Assembly: GCA_964372115.1 (NCBI GenBank)
Contig: CAYJPN010000022.1
Location: 28,187-92,186 of the forward strand
Origin: CG2-30-36-16 sp964372115
Lineage (GTDB): Bacteria > Bacteroidota > Ignavibacteria > Ignavibacteriales > Ignavibacteriaceae
Reading direction: 5' to 3'
DNA: 64,000 nucleotides
Shown here piece after piece: positions 8,855 to 16,355 of the stretch (position 1 is its first letter; every line of letters begins with the position of its first letter). Position numbers and translations under genes: made by a program. Below the pieces are notes generated by a model. It ran no database searches, was not told the origin of the DNA, and was given only the letters and a program-made list of their open reading frames with translations.

Positions 8855-9850
8855 ATGAAATTAGTAGACAACTTCAATAGAATACACGATTATGTCCGTA
8901 TTTCGCTGATTGACAAATGCAATTTGAACTGCGTCTACTGCAATCCAACGAATTCTTATGCACAATTTGAATCGAACAAAAACATTCTCTCTTGTGAAGA
9001 ATTGTATCGTTTGATAAAAATACTTGTGAGGGATTTTGAAATTAGAAAAATCCGATTTACCGGCGGCGAACCTCTCATAAGAAAAGACATATTGAAATTT
9101 TTTCAAATGGTTTCTTCCCTAAAGCAGCAATATAATTTTGAAATTGGAATAACTACAAATGGAACTCAATTGTCCGACAAACTTGAAATGCTTTATGAAT
9201 TTGGCGTTGACCGTTTAAATATAAGTCTTGATACATTAAGCCGAAGCAAATTTATTGCCATCACCGGCGCTGATCTTTTTGATGAAACTCTTGCTTCAAT
9301 ACAAAAAGCGGCAGCAATTGGCTTTAAGTCTATTAAGGTTAATATGGTCGTTATTAAAAATATTAATGATGATGAATTGAACTCTTTCGTAGAATATTTC
9401 AAATCATATCCAATCACTTTCCGGTTTATTGAATATATGCCTTTTGCCGGAAATCGATGGGATGATTCGAAGTTTATAAGTTGGCGTGAAATGAAATCCC
9501 AAATTGAAGTTAATTATCCTTTAACAGAAATAGAATGCAACGGGGAAGTATCAAAGGATTATTTTCTTGAAGGCACCAACTTGAAAATTGGGTTCATAAG
9601 TTCAATCTCTGACCATTTTTGCGATAGCTGCAGCCGTTTGCGCATAACAGCAACAGGACAAATTAAAAATTGTCTGTTCTCAAATCCGTCTGAAGGCAGC
9701 TTGAAATCGCTGCTGGCAGATGAGTCTGTTTCGGATGAAATAATTTCTGAGTTTATAAAAGATTCATTGCAAACAAAATGGTTAAAACACCCGGATGCAG
9801 ACGAATTATCAAAACTAAATCAAAACAATATGATGGGCATCGGCGGATGA
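8855..9850 (+). CDS. moaA: GTP 3',8-cyclase MoaA (radical SAM)
   Basis: 331-residue radical SAM enzyme that starts molybdenum cofactor synthesis by converting GTP to 3',8-cyclo-GTP. The N-terminal SAM cluster motif is CNLNCVYC (Cys22, Cys26, Cys29), followed by RFTGGEPLIRKD and the ITTNGTQLSDK and LNISLDTL strands. The second, C-terminal cluster site is visible as FCDSCSRLRITATGQIKNCLF. The protein ends in Gly-Gly, the tail needed for activity in known MoaA. Its stop codon overlaps the moaC start (ATGA), indicating translational coupling. Confidence 0.97.
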   Translation: MKLVDNFNRIHDYVRISLIDKCNLNCVYCNPTNSYAQFESNKNILSCEELYRLIKILVRDFEIRKIRFTGGEPLIRKDILKFFQMVSSLKQQYNFEIGITTNGTQLSDKLEMLYEFGVDRLNISLDTLSRSKFIAITGADLFDETLASIQKAAAIGFKSIKVNMVVIKNINDDELNSFVEYFKSYPITFRFIEYMPFAGNRWDDSKFISWREMKSQIEVNYPLTEIECNGEVSKDYFLEGTNLKIGFISSISDHFCDSCSRLRITATGQIKNCLFSNPSEGSLKSLLADESVSDEIISEFIKDSLQTKWLKHPDADELSKLNQNNMMGIGG

Positions 9851-10323
9851 AAAAGAAATTATCACACGTTAACGAGACTGGAAAAGCGGATATGGTTGAT
9901 GTTTCTGAAAAGGATATAACAACTCGCACTGCTGAAGCGTTTGCTGTGATAAAAGTATCGAAGGATATTTTTAATGCAATAAAAAACAACGCAGTTAAAA
10001 AAGGTGATGTGCTTTCTATTGCGAAGTTTGCGGGGATTCAAGCCGCTAAAAAAACAAGCGAATTAATTCCGCTTTGTCATAATATTTTTATTTCAAAAGT
10101 TGATGTTGAATTAAAATTGAACATGAAAAACCTTTCCGTTGAAATAAAATCATTTGCAAAAACAACCGCACAAACTGGAATTGAAATGGAAGCTTTAACA
10201 GCAGTTTCTGTTGCAGCGCTTACTGTGTATGATATGTGCAAAGCTATTGATAAATCAATGGTCATCAGTGAAATAAAATTATTAAGTAAAACCGGAGGAA
10301 AAAGTGGAAACTTTAAAAGATAA
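9847..10323 (+). CDS. moaC: Cyclic pyranopterin monophosphate synthase MoaC
   Basis: 158-residue enzyme that converts the MoaA product to cyclic pyranopterin monophosphate. Signature runs are ELIPLCHNIFISKV and TAQTGIEMEALTAVSVAAL followed by TVYDMCKAIDK, which contains the catalytic Asp and Lys. I chose the ATG at 9847, which overlaps the moaA stop, over an upstream in-frame ATG at 9778: the upstream one lies inside moaA and would add 23 residues foreign to the family. MVDVSEKDITTRTAEA is then at the normal distance from the N-terminus. Confidence 0.95.
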   Translation: MKKKLSHVNETGKADMVDVSEKDITTRTAEAFAVIKVSKDIFNAIKNNAVKKGDVLSIAKFAGIQAAKKTSELIPLCHNIFISKVDVELKLNMKNLSVEIKSFAKTTAQTGIEMEALTAVSVAALTVYDMCKAIDKSMVISEIKLLSKTGGKSGNFKR

Positions 10324-10831
10324 AATCGGTGAAGATCAGTTAGGACAGCGTTCTATTACAATTGGGAAAATAGCCGCCATCTCAATCAGCAAAAAGAAAG
10401 GCATTCCCAAAACAAATGTAGAGTCAGCTCGAATGATTGAAAATTATGGGATTGAAAGTGACGCACACGCCGGAAACTGGCATAGACAGGTTAGCTTGCT
10501 GCCGCTTGAAAGCATTGAGAAAATGCATAAAGCCGGCCTACCAAAATTACGTGCCGGAGCATTTGCAGAAAACCTCACCATCGAAGGAATTACATTGAAC
10601 CAATTACCGGTCGGGACAAAAATAAAAGTTGGTAATTCTATTCTAATCGAGGTTACCCAAATAGGCAAAGAGTGTCACGACAAATGTGCTATATTTTTTA
10701 AAGTTGGCGATTGCGTTATGCCGCGCGAAGGGATATTTGCCAAAATAATTATTGGCGGAGAATTATTTGTTGGCGATGAAATTGAAATACTTAGTTCATC
10801 TTTGAATTCTACTTCGAGACCTTTGTGGTGA
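10304..10831 (+). CDS. MOSC-domain sulfur-carrier protein
   Basis: 175-residue stand-alone MOSC domain, the fold found at the C-terminus of Moco sulfurase and in YiiM. Visible family features are IESDAHAGNWHRQVSLLPLES, RAGAFAENLTIEGI, and the Cys/His region IGKECHDKCAIF with the likely persulfide-bearing cysteine. The start is GTG at 10304, supported by GGAGG at 10294-10298. It overlaps the end of moaC by 20 bases. The last few codons (STSRPLW) run into a repeat beginning CTTTGTGGT, so the natural C-terminus may have been replaced. Confidence 0.88.
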   Translation: METLKDKIGEDQLGQRSITIGKIAAISISKKKGIPKTNVESARMIENYGIESDAHAGNWHRQVSLLPLESIEKMHKAGLPKLRAGAFAENLTIEGITLNQLPVGTKIKVGNSILIEVTQIGKECHDKCAIFFKVGDCVMPREGIFAKIIIGGELFVGDEIEILSSSLNSTSRPLW

Positions 10832-10890
10832 GAAAAGAAATTAACCACAAAGTGCACAAGGGTATTTCACAAAGGAGCACGAGGGAGGTA
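10821..10890. repeat. Second copy of the CACAAAG-type intergenic repeat
   Basis: CTTTGTGGT (10821-10829) and ACCACAAAG (10844-10852) are inverted copies, followed by GTGCACAAGGGTATTTCACA and AAGGAGCACGAGG. It matches the element at 8755-8848 in word content (ACCAC, TTTCACAAAG). It fills the gap between the MOSC gene and moeA and overlaps the last codons of the former. Confidence 0.6.
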
Positions 10891-10891
10891 T

Positions 10892-12094
10892 ATGATAAAT
10901 TATAATAAAGCACTTGAAATAATTAAAAATGAATTTGAGAATTTAACTTTGCACACAGAAGAAGTTAATATCCTTGACTCTATAAATCGAATATTGGCTG
11001 AAGATATAATTGCGGATGTTGATTTACCGCCGTTCGATAATTCTGCAATGGATGGTTACGCGATTAAATTTAGTGAAAGAAATAAATGGAATATCATAGG
11101 TGAAATTTCAGCTGGAAATTATTCCTCAATCAGACTGTTAGAAAATGACGCCGTCTTAATCACAACGGGAAGTAAAATTCCTAATGATGGTGATACGGTT
11201 ATACCTATTGAATATCTTGACGTAGACAAAAATATTCTGCAATTAAAACCAGATGCGTTTTATAAAAAGGGAATGAACATCCGAACAAAAGGAAACGATT
11301 TACGGAAAGGACAAGTTGCGGTTAATCGTTTCTCAAAAATAGACCCGAAGGTGATAGCAGCGCTTGCAAGCTGCGGAAAAGAAAAAGTGAAAGTTTTTAA
11401 AAAACTAACAGCAGCGATTCTGGCAACCGGCGATGAGTTAATTCCTATCAACAAAAATCCTTCTGAAGATAAACTCCGGGTTTCAAATACTTATTCGCTT
11501 TGTGCTGCTATCAAAGAAATCAATCACTCCCCTGTCGATCTTGGCTTTACAAAAGATGATAAAGAAATTATCAAACAAAAAATAAAAACTGCTTTAGAGA
11601 TGAACATCGATTTGTTTATCACAACTGGCGGAGTGTCTGTTGGTAAATATGATTTCCTCAAAGAATTATTTAAAGAAGCAGGAATAAAAGAAAAATTTTG
11701 GAAAGTAAATATCAAACCGGGTAAACCAATTTATTTCGGTGTTTATGAAAAAGATAATAAAAAAATTCTTGTTTTTGGATTACCGGGTAATCCCGTTTCA
11801 GCATTAGTTAATTTTTATATCTTCATAAAGCTGGCTTTAGATCATATATTAAATCAAAAACAAATAAACATTATTAAAGCGGTTCTTCAAAATGATTTAA
11901 ATAAGAAAGATGGTAAACGTCATTTCTCTCGCGGAATTCTTTGCAATGAAAACGGTGAGTGGAAAGTAACCTCAACATTTTCTCAGTCTTCAGGCAATCT
12001 TGTAGAAATGAGCCGCGCCAATTGCTTGATTGAAATTGAAGAAGAAAAAATAAATCCGGTGAAAGGAGAAAAAGTAAAATGTATTCTGATATAA
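10892..12094 (+). CDS. moeA: Molybdopterin molybdenumtransferase MoeA
   Basis: 400-residue enzyme inserting molybdate into adenylylated molybdopterin. Hallmarks are DLPPFDNSAMDGYAIK near residue 45, ILATGDELIP, TGGVSVGKYDFLKE and FGLPGNPVSALVNFYIF. The C-terminal domain IV runs to the end. The length is typical. The start follows an AGGGAGG-like Shine-Dalgarno contributed by the preceding repeat. The 3' end overlaps mobA by 16 bases, so the two are coupled. Confidence 0.96.
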   Translation: MINYNKALEIIKNEFENLTLHTEEVNILDSINRILAEDIIADVDLPPFDNSAMDGYAIKFSERNKWNIIGEISAGNYSSIRLLENDAVLITTGSKIPNDGDTVIPIEYLDVDKNILQLKPDAFYKKGMNIRTKGNDLRKGQVAVNRFSKIDPKVIAALASCGKEKVKVFKKLTAAILATGDELIPINKNPSEDKLRVSNTYSLCAAIKEINHSPVDLGFTKDDKEIIKQKIKTALEMNIDLFITTGGVSVGKYDFLKELFKEAGIKEKFWKVNIKPGKPIYFGVYEKDNKKILVFGLPGNPVSALVNFYIFIKLALDHILNQKQINIIKAVLQNDLNKKDGKRHFSRGILCNENGEWKVTSTFSQSSGNLVEMSRANCLIEIEEEKINPVKGEKVKCILI

Positions 12095-12729
12095 CATGTA
12101 TCATACTTTCAGGCGGAAAAAGTTCAAGGATGGGTGTAAATAAATCGTTGCTGAAATTAGGCAATGCGACACTAATAGAACGCACAGCAAATTTGATGAA
12201 TTCTATATTCAAAGAAGTGATTATAATAACAAACTCGCCTGAAGAATATTCATTTCTTCAAATTCCCATATATGAGGATGTTTATAAAGGGATAGGACCA
12301 TTAGGTGGTATTCATGCGGGCTTAATATATTCAAAAACAGAAATGAATTTTATTATCTCTTGTGATATGCCTTTAGTAACTAAAAATCTAATTGAATTTA
12401 TAATTAATTTTAATACCGACAAACTTATTACAATTACAAAAGCTGACGGCTTTATACAGCAGCTATGCGGTCTATATTCAAAAAAAACTTTAACGGAAAT
12501 TGTGAGAGTGATAGAAGAAGATAACAGCACTCAAGCTGAACATAATCATCAGAAAAAATGTGTATGTAAAGTACTACAATTAGTTAAAAACCTTAATGCG
12601 GAAATAATTGATATTGCAGACAAATATGAGAGTTATGAAGAAGGTATGTTTCTGAATATGAATAAACCAGAGGATTTTGAAATAGTTAAATACAAGTTGA
12701 AGAACATGGGAAATAATTTTCAGCTTTAG
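12079..12729 (+). CDS. mobA: Molybdenum cofactor guanylyltransferase MobA
   Basis: 216-residue nucleotidyltransferase that attaches GMP to Mo-molybdopterin to make the MGD form used by NarG. The N-terminal GTP-binding signature is LSGGKSSRMGVNKSLLKLG. Also present are YKGIGPLGGIHAGL and the metal-binding FIISCDMPLV. It overlaps the end of moeA by 16 bases and closes the operon. Its presence next to narGHJI fits the need of NarG for bis-MGD. moaD, moaE, moaB/mogA and moeB are not in this window. Confidence 0.94.
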   Translation: MYSDITCIILSGGKSSRMGVNKSLLKLGNATLIERTANLMNSIFKEVIIITNSPEEYSFLQIPIYEDVYKGIGPLGGIHAGLIYSKTEMNFIISCDMPLVTKNLIEFIINFNTDKLITITKADGFIQQLCGLYSKKTLTEIVRVIEEDNSTQAEHNHQKKCVCKVLQLVKNLNAEIIDIADKYESYEEGMFLNMNKPEDFEIVKYKLKNMGNNFQL

Positions 12730-12751
12730 GCATTTACTTCAAAAAAAACTA

Positions 12752-13176
12752 TTAGTCGAGATTTATCAATATTTTCCCGATATCCTCAGAGTGACTAAAA
12801 AATGCTTTTGCATTTTCCAAATCATTAGAAGAAATTTTATTCAGAAAGAAACAAAGAATGCAGAGCACTTGTCGTGATTCAAAATTGGAATACTTATTGC
12901 CATATTCAACTCGCTGATAGATGTGATTTCTGGTCTCAAGAAATCGTTACTTTTGGAGACATCTTCCATCAACAACATTGTTTTTTGTTCCCACGCTTTA
13001 CCGATTAAACCAACGCCTTTTGCAAACTTATGAATTGAACTGAATTTCGAGAATTTTTCAAAGTGGTCTTCAGTTTTTCTCCAGAAGCCTGACCAGATCA
13101 TGAACTCATTGTTTATATCGGGCCGCCAGATTTCACCATAGGGACAAACATTCGTTCTACAAATCATTTTAATCAT
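12752..13176 (-). pseudogene. Frameshifted GAF-domain protein
   Basis: On the minus strand an ORF from 13176 encodes a GAF-like domain: YGEIWRPD, then GVGLIGKAWEQKTMLLMEDV and FLRPEITSISELNMAISIPI. It stops early after KCSAFFVSF at 12841. In a neighbouring frame directly downstream the sequence continues LNKISSNDLENAKAFF and SHSEDIGKILINLD to a stop at 12752, which is the expected final helix of a GAF domain. One frameshift in TTTCTTTCTG around 12843-12850 would restore a protein of about 140 residues. The GAF-like ligand pocket is recognisable; the ligand is unknown. A sequencing error cannot be excluded. Confidence 0.6.
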
Positions 13177-13553
13177 AAAAAGAACCCCGGAGTTAAAATT
13201 ACCCCATGGCTTTATTTTTCAGATAAGCGATTCAATTTCTTGTGTGTTCATTTCGTTTGTTCAGTAATGAAGAAATATCCTTAATTAGTACCCGATAATT
13301 TGATTTGAATTTTACAAATTCTAAAAGTTATCGTTTCAAAAATTTCATTTGCAACATCATCAAAATAATCTTTTAGGAATCCTTTTTCTAATCTAAAATC
13401 GGTTAAAATATAGTGAAAATCTACTTTAACCTCAATATTATGGAGACAGATATTTGGGACAGATATTTGGGACACGCACGTCAAAATGCAATACGCAAAA
13501 AATACTAACGTTGTTTTTATAAAAAAGAAACTATTGTAAACATTATTTCTCCC
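13177..13553. other. Gene-poor gap with a short tandem repeat
   Basis: No supported gene. A 67-codon minus-strand frame (13281-13484) has no recognisable feature. It contains two exact copies of GACAGATATTTGG (13445-13457, 13458-13470) followed by GACAC. I see no clear promoter. Confidence 0.5.
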
Positions 13554-13850
13554 TTACATTCTCAATTGTTCCCTTGCTTCTCTTGTCATTTTCTCCGGCG
13601 TCCATGGCGGTTCCCACACTAAGTTTATAATTACTTTTTTCTCGGGTTCTAAGTAACGCACTACATTTTCAACCCAGTTTGAAATACTGGCGTGCATCGG
13701 GCAGCCAGGTGTAGTTAATGTCATTGTAATCACGTTTGTATCTGTATTTGATTCAACTTCGTAAACAAGACCAAGATCAACGATATTAATTCCTATCTCC
13801 GGATCAATTACACCTTTTAGAACTTCTAATATTTCTTCTTTGTTTGCCAT
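13554..13850 (-). CDS. MIP18/SufT-like (DUF59) iron-sulfur assembly protein
   Basis: 98-residue DUF59/MIP18-family protein. The family signature is VIDPEIGINIVDLGLVYEV, followed by MTLTTPGCPMHASISNWVENVV with the conserved cysteine, and the C-terminal LVWEPPWTPEKMTREAREQL. Such proteins help deliver Fe-S clusters. It ends a minus-strand cluster with a haem-copper-oxidase-like protein and a DUF2249 protein, 4 bases after the preceding small membrane-protein gene. A role in repairing Fe-S centres under nitrosative stress is an inference from this context. Confidence 0.9.
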   Translation of the reverse strand: MANKEEILEVLKGVIDPEIGINIVDLGLVYEVESNTDTNVITMTLTTPGCPMHASISNWVENVVRYLEPEKKVIINLVWEPPWTPEKMTREAREQLRM

Positions 13851-13854
13851 AGGT

Positions 13855-14040
13855 TTACTTTCTGAAAATTGTTATCATATTAAAGAGAAAAATTATTGAG
13901 CTTATAAACATCAATGAAAATGAAATTAATAATCCTATCTCGCTTCTAAATGCTAAAGAATAAAGCGAACCAAATACTGCCATAAGCATCAGATAAAATC
14001 CAATCTCTGCAAACTTTTCATTGAACATATCTTTTAACAT
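13855..14040 (-). CDS. Small two-helix membrane protein
   Basis: 61-residue protein with two hydrophobic helices (about residues 13-30 and 35-57), KFAEIGFYLMLMAVFGSLYS and a second segment ending in IFRK. It resembles no family I can name with confidence. It sits tightly between the oxidase-like gene and the DUF59 gene (4-base gap to the latter), so it is probably a real, cotranscribed gene and might be a small accessory subunit of the oxidase-like protein. Confidence 0.6.
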   Translation of the reverse strand: MLKDMFNEKFAEIGFYLMLMAVFGSLYSLAFRSEIGLLISFSLMFISSIIFLFNMITIFRK

Positions 14041-14087
14041 CGGTACCGGCTCAAGCCCTACATTGCTGCTGTATTTGTGATACCAAA

Positions 14088-15119
14088 CTAAAAAGGAACG
14101 ATCTTATACATCTGCCCAACAATTAACATTGAAATGTAACCGAAAATTATCATATATCCGTAAATTAAAGTTAGATTGATAATATTTTGATAATCAATAA
14201 AAGCAATGAATGTTCCGAGTAAAGTAGTTAAACCGAACATAATGTAAGCTACAGATGAGAATTTAATCCCAATATCAAACTTTTTTCTTATTCTATTTTT
14301 GAAAATGATATAAATTTGAAAAAGGAAAAAAATAATTCCTAAGGTGATTGATGCAGTAAAAATGTAGTAAAGAAAAGTTGTATCCTTATAATGCATAACG
14401 GTCGATATTCCAAGCAGACCAATGTTGATAGTCCAGTAAGCCCGTTTTGCATTTGTTAATGAAAAACCGTGCGAGAGCGTAAACATCGGGATGAGTTTAT
14501 ACGAAACTCCCATTATCACCATTGAAACCCAGCCGATGAAAGCAATGTGTGCGTGTAAATTTAAATATTGAAGATGATCTAACTTTATATAAGGAGTCCA
14601 GAGATTAATTGTCATCAATAATCCGGCAATTGCGGTTACAATCAAATAAAATATTGCTGCGGCAAGATACCATGCGGTAATGTTCCACTTCTTAACGCTT
14701 TTCATTGTAAGGATTATATTAAACGAAAAGATGAACATTGCCAGATTAAGAAGTATTGCAGATAACGTTAGACTAATTCCGGTATCAAAAACCCAGAAGC
14801 AATAGACTAAACCGATGACGCCGGGTAGATAAATCCAGAATTGAATCTCCGCAAGTTTTTCGCTGAACAATTTTGTTTCAAGCACTACGGGAACAAGCTG
14901 AAACATAGCCCCGAATATTATCATTGTGATCCAGCCAAGCGTAGCGATGTGATTGATCGAAAGAATCTTTGGTTGAAAATGATGTCCGTTAATTGAAGAG
15001 TAATTGAGCAATAAAAGAAGATTCAAAACAACAAACGAAATCATCGCTGCAATAAAATATTTTGCAACTATTCTAAATGGAGGCGCATAGGCAGAAACTA
15101 CGGATTCCGATTGGCTCAT
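14088..15119 (-). CDS. Lone haem-copper oxidase subunit I-like / NnrS-like membrane protein
   Basis: 343-residue integral membrane protein with about ten helices. Two histidine-bearing segments of the oxidase subunit I type recur: INHIATLGWITMIIFGAMFQ and LHAHIAFIGWVSMVIMGVSY. Both resemble cbb3-type or NorB helices and NnrS repeats. It is shorter than true catalytic subunits, and no cytochrome c subunit is adjacent, so I read it as a haem-binding relative used in NO or nitrite stress and not as a terminal oxidase. It follows the DUF2249 gene by 2 bases. The Crp/Fnr gene lies upstream. Confidence 0.7.
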   Translation of the reverse strand: MSQSESVVSAYAPPFRIVAKYFIAAMISFVVLNLLLLLNYSSINGHHFQPKILSINHIATLGWITMIIFGAMFQLVPVVLETKLFSEKLAEIQFWIYLPGVIGLVYCFWVFDTGISLTLSAILLNLAMFIFSFNIILTMKSVKKWNITAWYLAAAIFYLIVTAIAGLLMTINLWTPYIKLDHLQYLNLHAHIAFIGWVSMVIMGVSYKLIPMFTLSHGFSLTNAKRAYWTINIGLLGISTVMHYKDTTFLYYIFTASITLGIIFFLFQIYIIFKNRIRKKFDIGIKFSSVAYIMFGLTTLLGTFIAFIDYQNIINLTLIYGYMIIFGYISMLIVGQMYKIVPF

Positions 15120-15121
15120 AA

Positions 15122-15688
15122 TTAAACGTCCCTCTTTTTCGTAATCACAACCTTATAATAATTTTCTTCAATTTTATTAGAAATCGCTGCGTATCCCCGC
15201 TCTTCTAACTTAGAGTAAAGCATCATGAGTTCGCGGCGGTGATGAACGAGCAGAATGGTATTCGCGTCAACTCGTGGCAAGGTTTCAAAAATTTTTATCA
15301 TCGGTTCGGGCGGAACAAGGTCTCTGACGTCTAATTCTATAACGTTTTCATAATCAGCTTCTTTCGAAGATGTTTTTTGTTCCGAAGAATTATCATCTTT
15401 AATACTCTCCGTTTTTTTATAAAAATAAATCTCAAACGAATCATTTTCTTGTACTGTCCAATGCTCAAATCCTTTATTGCCCATCACGGAATAAAGGGGT
15501 ATAGGTTCAAAGGAATTTATGAGCAACAATACTTCGCCAGCATTTAATCCCTTAACCGCAGCCATTATATTTTGAAAAGGATCTTTTCCTGAATCAATTA
15601 TCGGACGAACATCAAGATGATGAATTTTATCTGCGCTAATCTTTTCAAGTATTTCCGGTTTTTGCTTAACTTTTTCTTGGTTGTGCAT
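15122..15688 (-). CDS. Tandem DUF2249-domain protein
   Basis: 188-residue cytoplasmic protein with two copies of the small DUF2249 (SirA/TusA-like) fold. The first runs from IHHLDVRPI to about residue 90 (LLINSFEPIPLYSVMGNKGF). The second starts at VIELDVRDLVPPEPM and ends near YYKVVI (LVHHRRELMMLYSKLEERGY). The domains are joined by a charged linker. Such genes are common in denitrification and NO-stress clusters, usually beside hemerythrin, NnrS or DUF1858 genes, as here. The biochemical role is not known. Confidence 0.85.
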   Translation of the reverse strand: MHNQEKVKQKPEILEKISADKIHHLDVRPIIDSGKDPFQNIMAAVKGLNAGEVLLLINSFEPIPLYSVMGNKGFEHWTVQENDSFEIYFYKKTESIKDDNSSEQKTSSKEADYENVIELDVRDLVPPEPMIKIFETLPRVDANTILLVHHRRELMMLYSKLEERGYAAISNKIEENYYKVVITKKRDV

Positions 15689-15725
15689 TCCTCATTCAGT
15701 GTTTTAATAGGGTCAACTGAATTAT

Positions 15726-15929
15726 TTATTGATTTAATTCAAACAGGAGTGAGTATAAATCCACTCCCGCAATTGATGCTGCTTGGTCAACTGTTACTCT
15801 GCCTGCCAATGCGTTCCGAGGGATCTTATTCTCAAACTTCTTAAAATGAGGACTTGCCTTTATCAAGACGCCCAATGTTTGTGAATAAGAAGCAAGAACT
15901 TGCGATATTTAAATATCTTTTGTTATCAT
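15726..15929 (-). pseudogene. DUF1858-like gene broken by an early TAA
   Basis: Starting at 15929 on the minus strand the frame reads MITKDI, then TAA (15911-15909), then without a shift ISQVLASYSQTLGVLIKASP and HFKKFENKIPRNALAGRVTV and DQAASIAGVDLYSLLFELNQ before a second TAA. This is the complete pattern of a short DUF1858-type protein (MITKDM-x-I-x-x-V-L...). Only codon 7 is damaged. The gene lies between the DUF2249 gene and another broken DUF2249 copy. It is either a recent nonsense pseudogene or restarts downstream. Confidence 0.65.
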
Positions 15930-15968
15930 ATTTTATCCGCAGCGATCGGCTGAAACTTAGTTTATTAA

Positions 15969-16211
15969 TCAGTACTGCACAATTTGCTTTTTAGAAATAT
16001 TTACACGCCAATTTTCAGGTACCTTTTCAAAATATTCCCAGCCAAACTAACCTGACCTTTCAGCATTGAATTGATAATAGAGGGGCGTAGGATTGTGATC
16101 ATTTACCAACTAAAATCCTTCACCATTTTTAAGCGCATCAAAAGCTGCAAAGATTGTTGGATGTTCTTCTCGCGGTGAAATAGGGCGAATATCAAGTTCT
16201 TTAAATTCCAT
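15969..16211 (-). pseudogene. DUF2249 gene interrupted by two in-frame TAG codons
   Basis: From ATG at 16211 (minus strand) one uninterrupted frame reads MEFKELDIRPISPREEHP, ...FDALKNGEGF, TAG (codon 34, 16112-16110), LVNDHNPTPLYYQFNAERSG, TAG (codon 55, 16049-16047), FGWEYFEKVPENWRVNI and a terminal TGA at 15969. This is a typical single-domain DUF2249 protein, including the LVNDH-P-PLYYQF and FGWEY signatures, with nothing missing except the two stop positions. Other genes here end normally in TAG (narJ, mobA), which argues against reassignment and for a young pseudogene. It lies 145 bases downstream of the Crp/Fnr gene. Confidence 0.7.
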
Positions 16212-16355
16212 TCAAAACTCCTATTTGTTTTCTATAACTACACTTCAAACATAGTTGTAATTGCATTGTAATTCCTTTACTTAAATCAGATTTTGTTTTT
16301 ATTAAAAATTAATTTGGATTTGCGGTAAAGCGATGTGGGATTGATGAAAATGTTT

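Noticed and set aside
9778..9846. Upstream ATG extension of moaC
   Set aside because: It lies wholly inside moaA and adds residues not found in MoaC; the ATGA overlap start is better.
13281..13484. 67-codon minus-strand ORF
   Set aside because: No signal peptide, no recognised motif, and it contains the tandem repeat; no support as a gene.
14088..15119. Functional terminal oxidase or NO reductase
   Set aside because: Too short and no cytochrome c partner subunit; the oxidase-like motifs fit an accessory haem protein better.
15969..16211. TAG as a sense codon (genetic code change)
   Set aside because: narJ and mobA end normally in TAG, and no other gene here has internal TAG.
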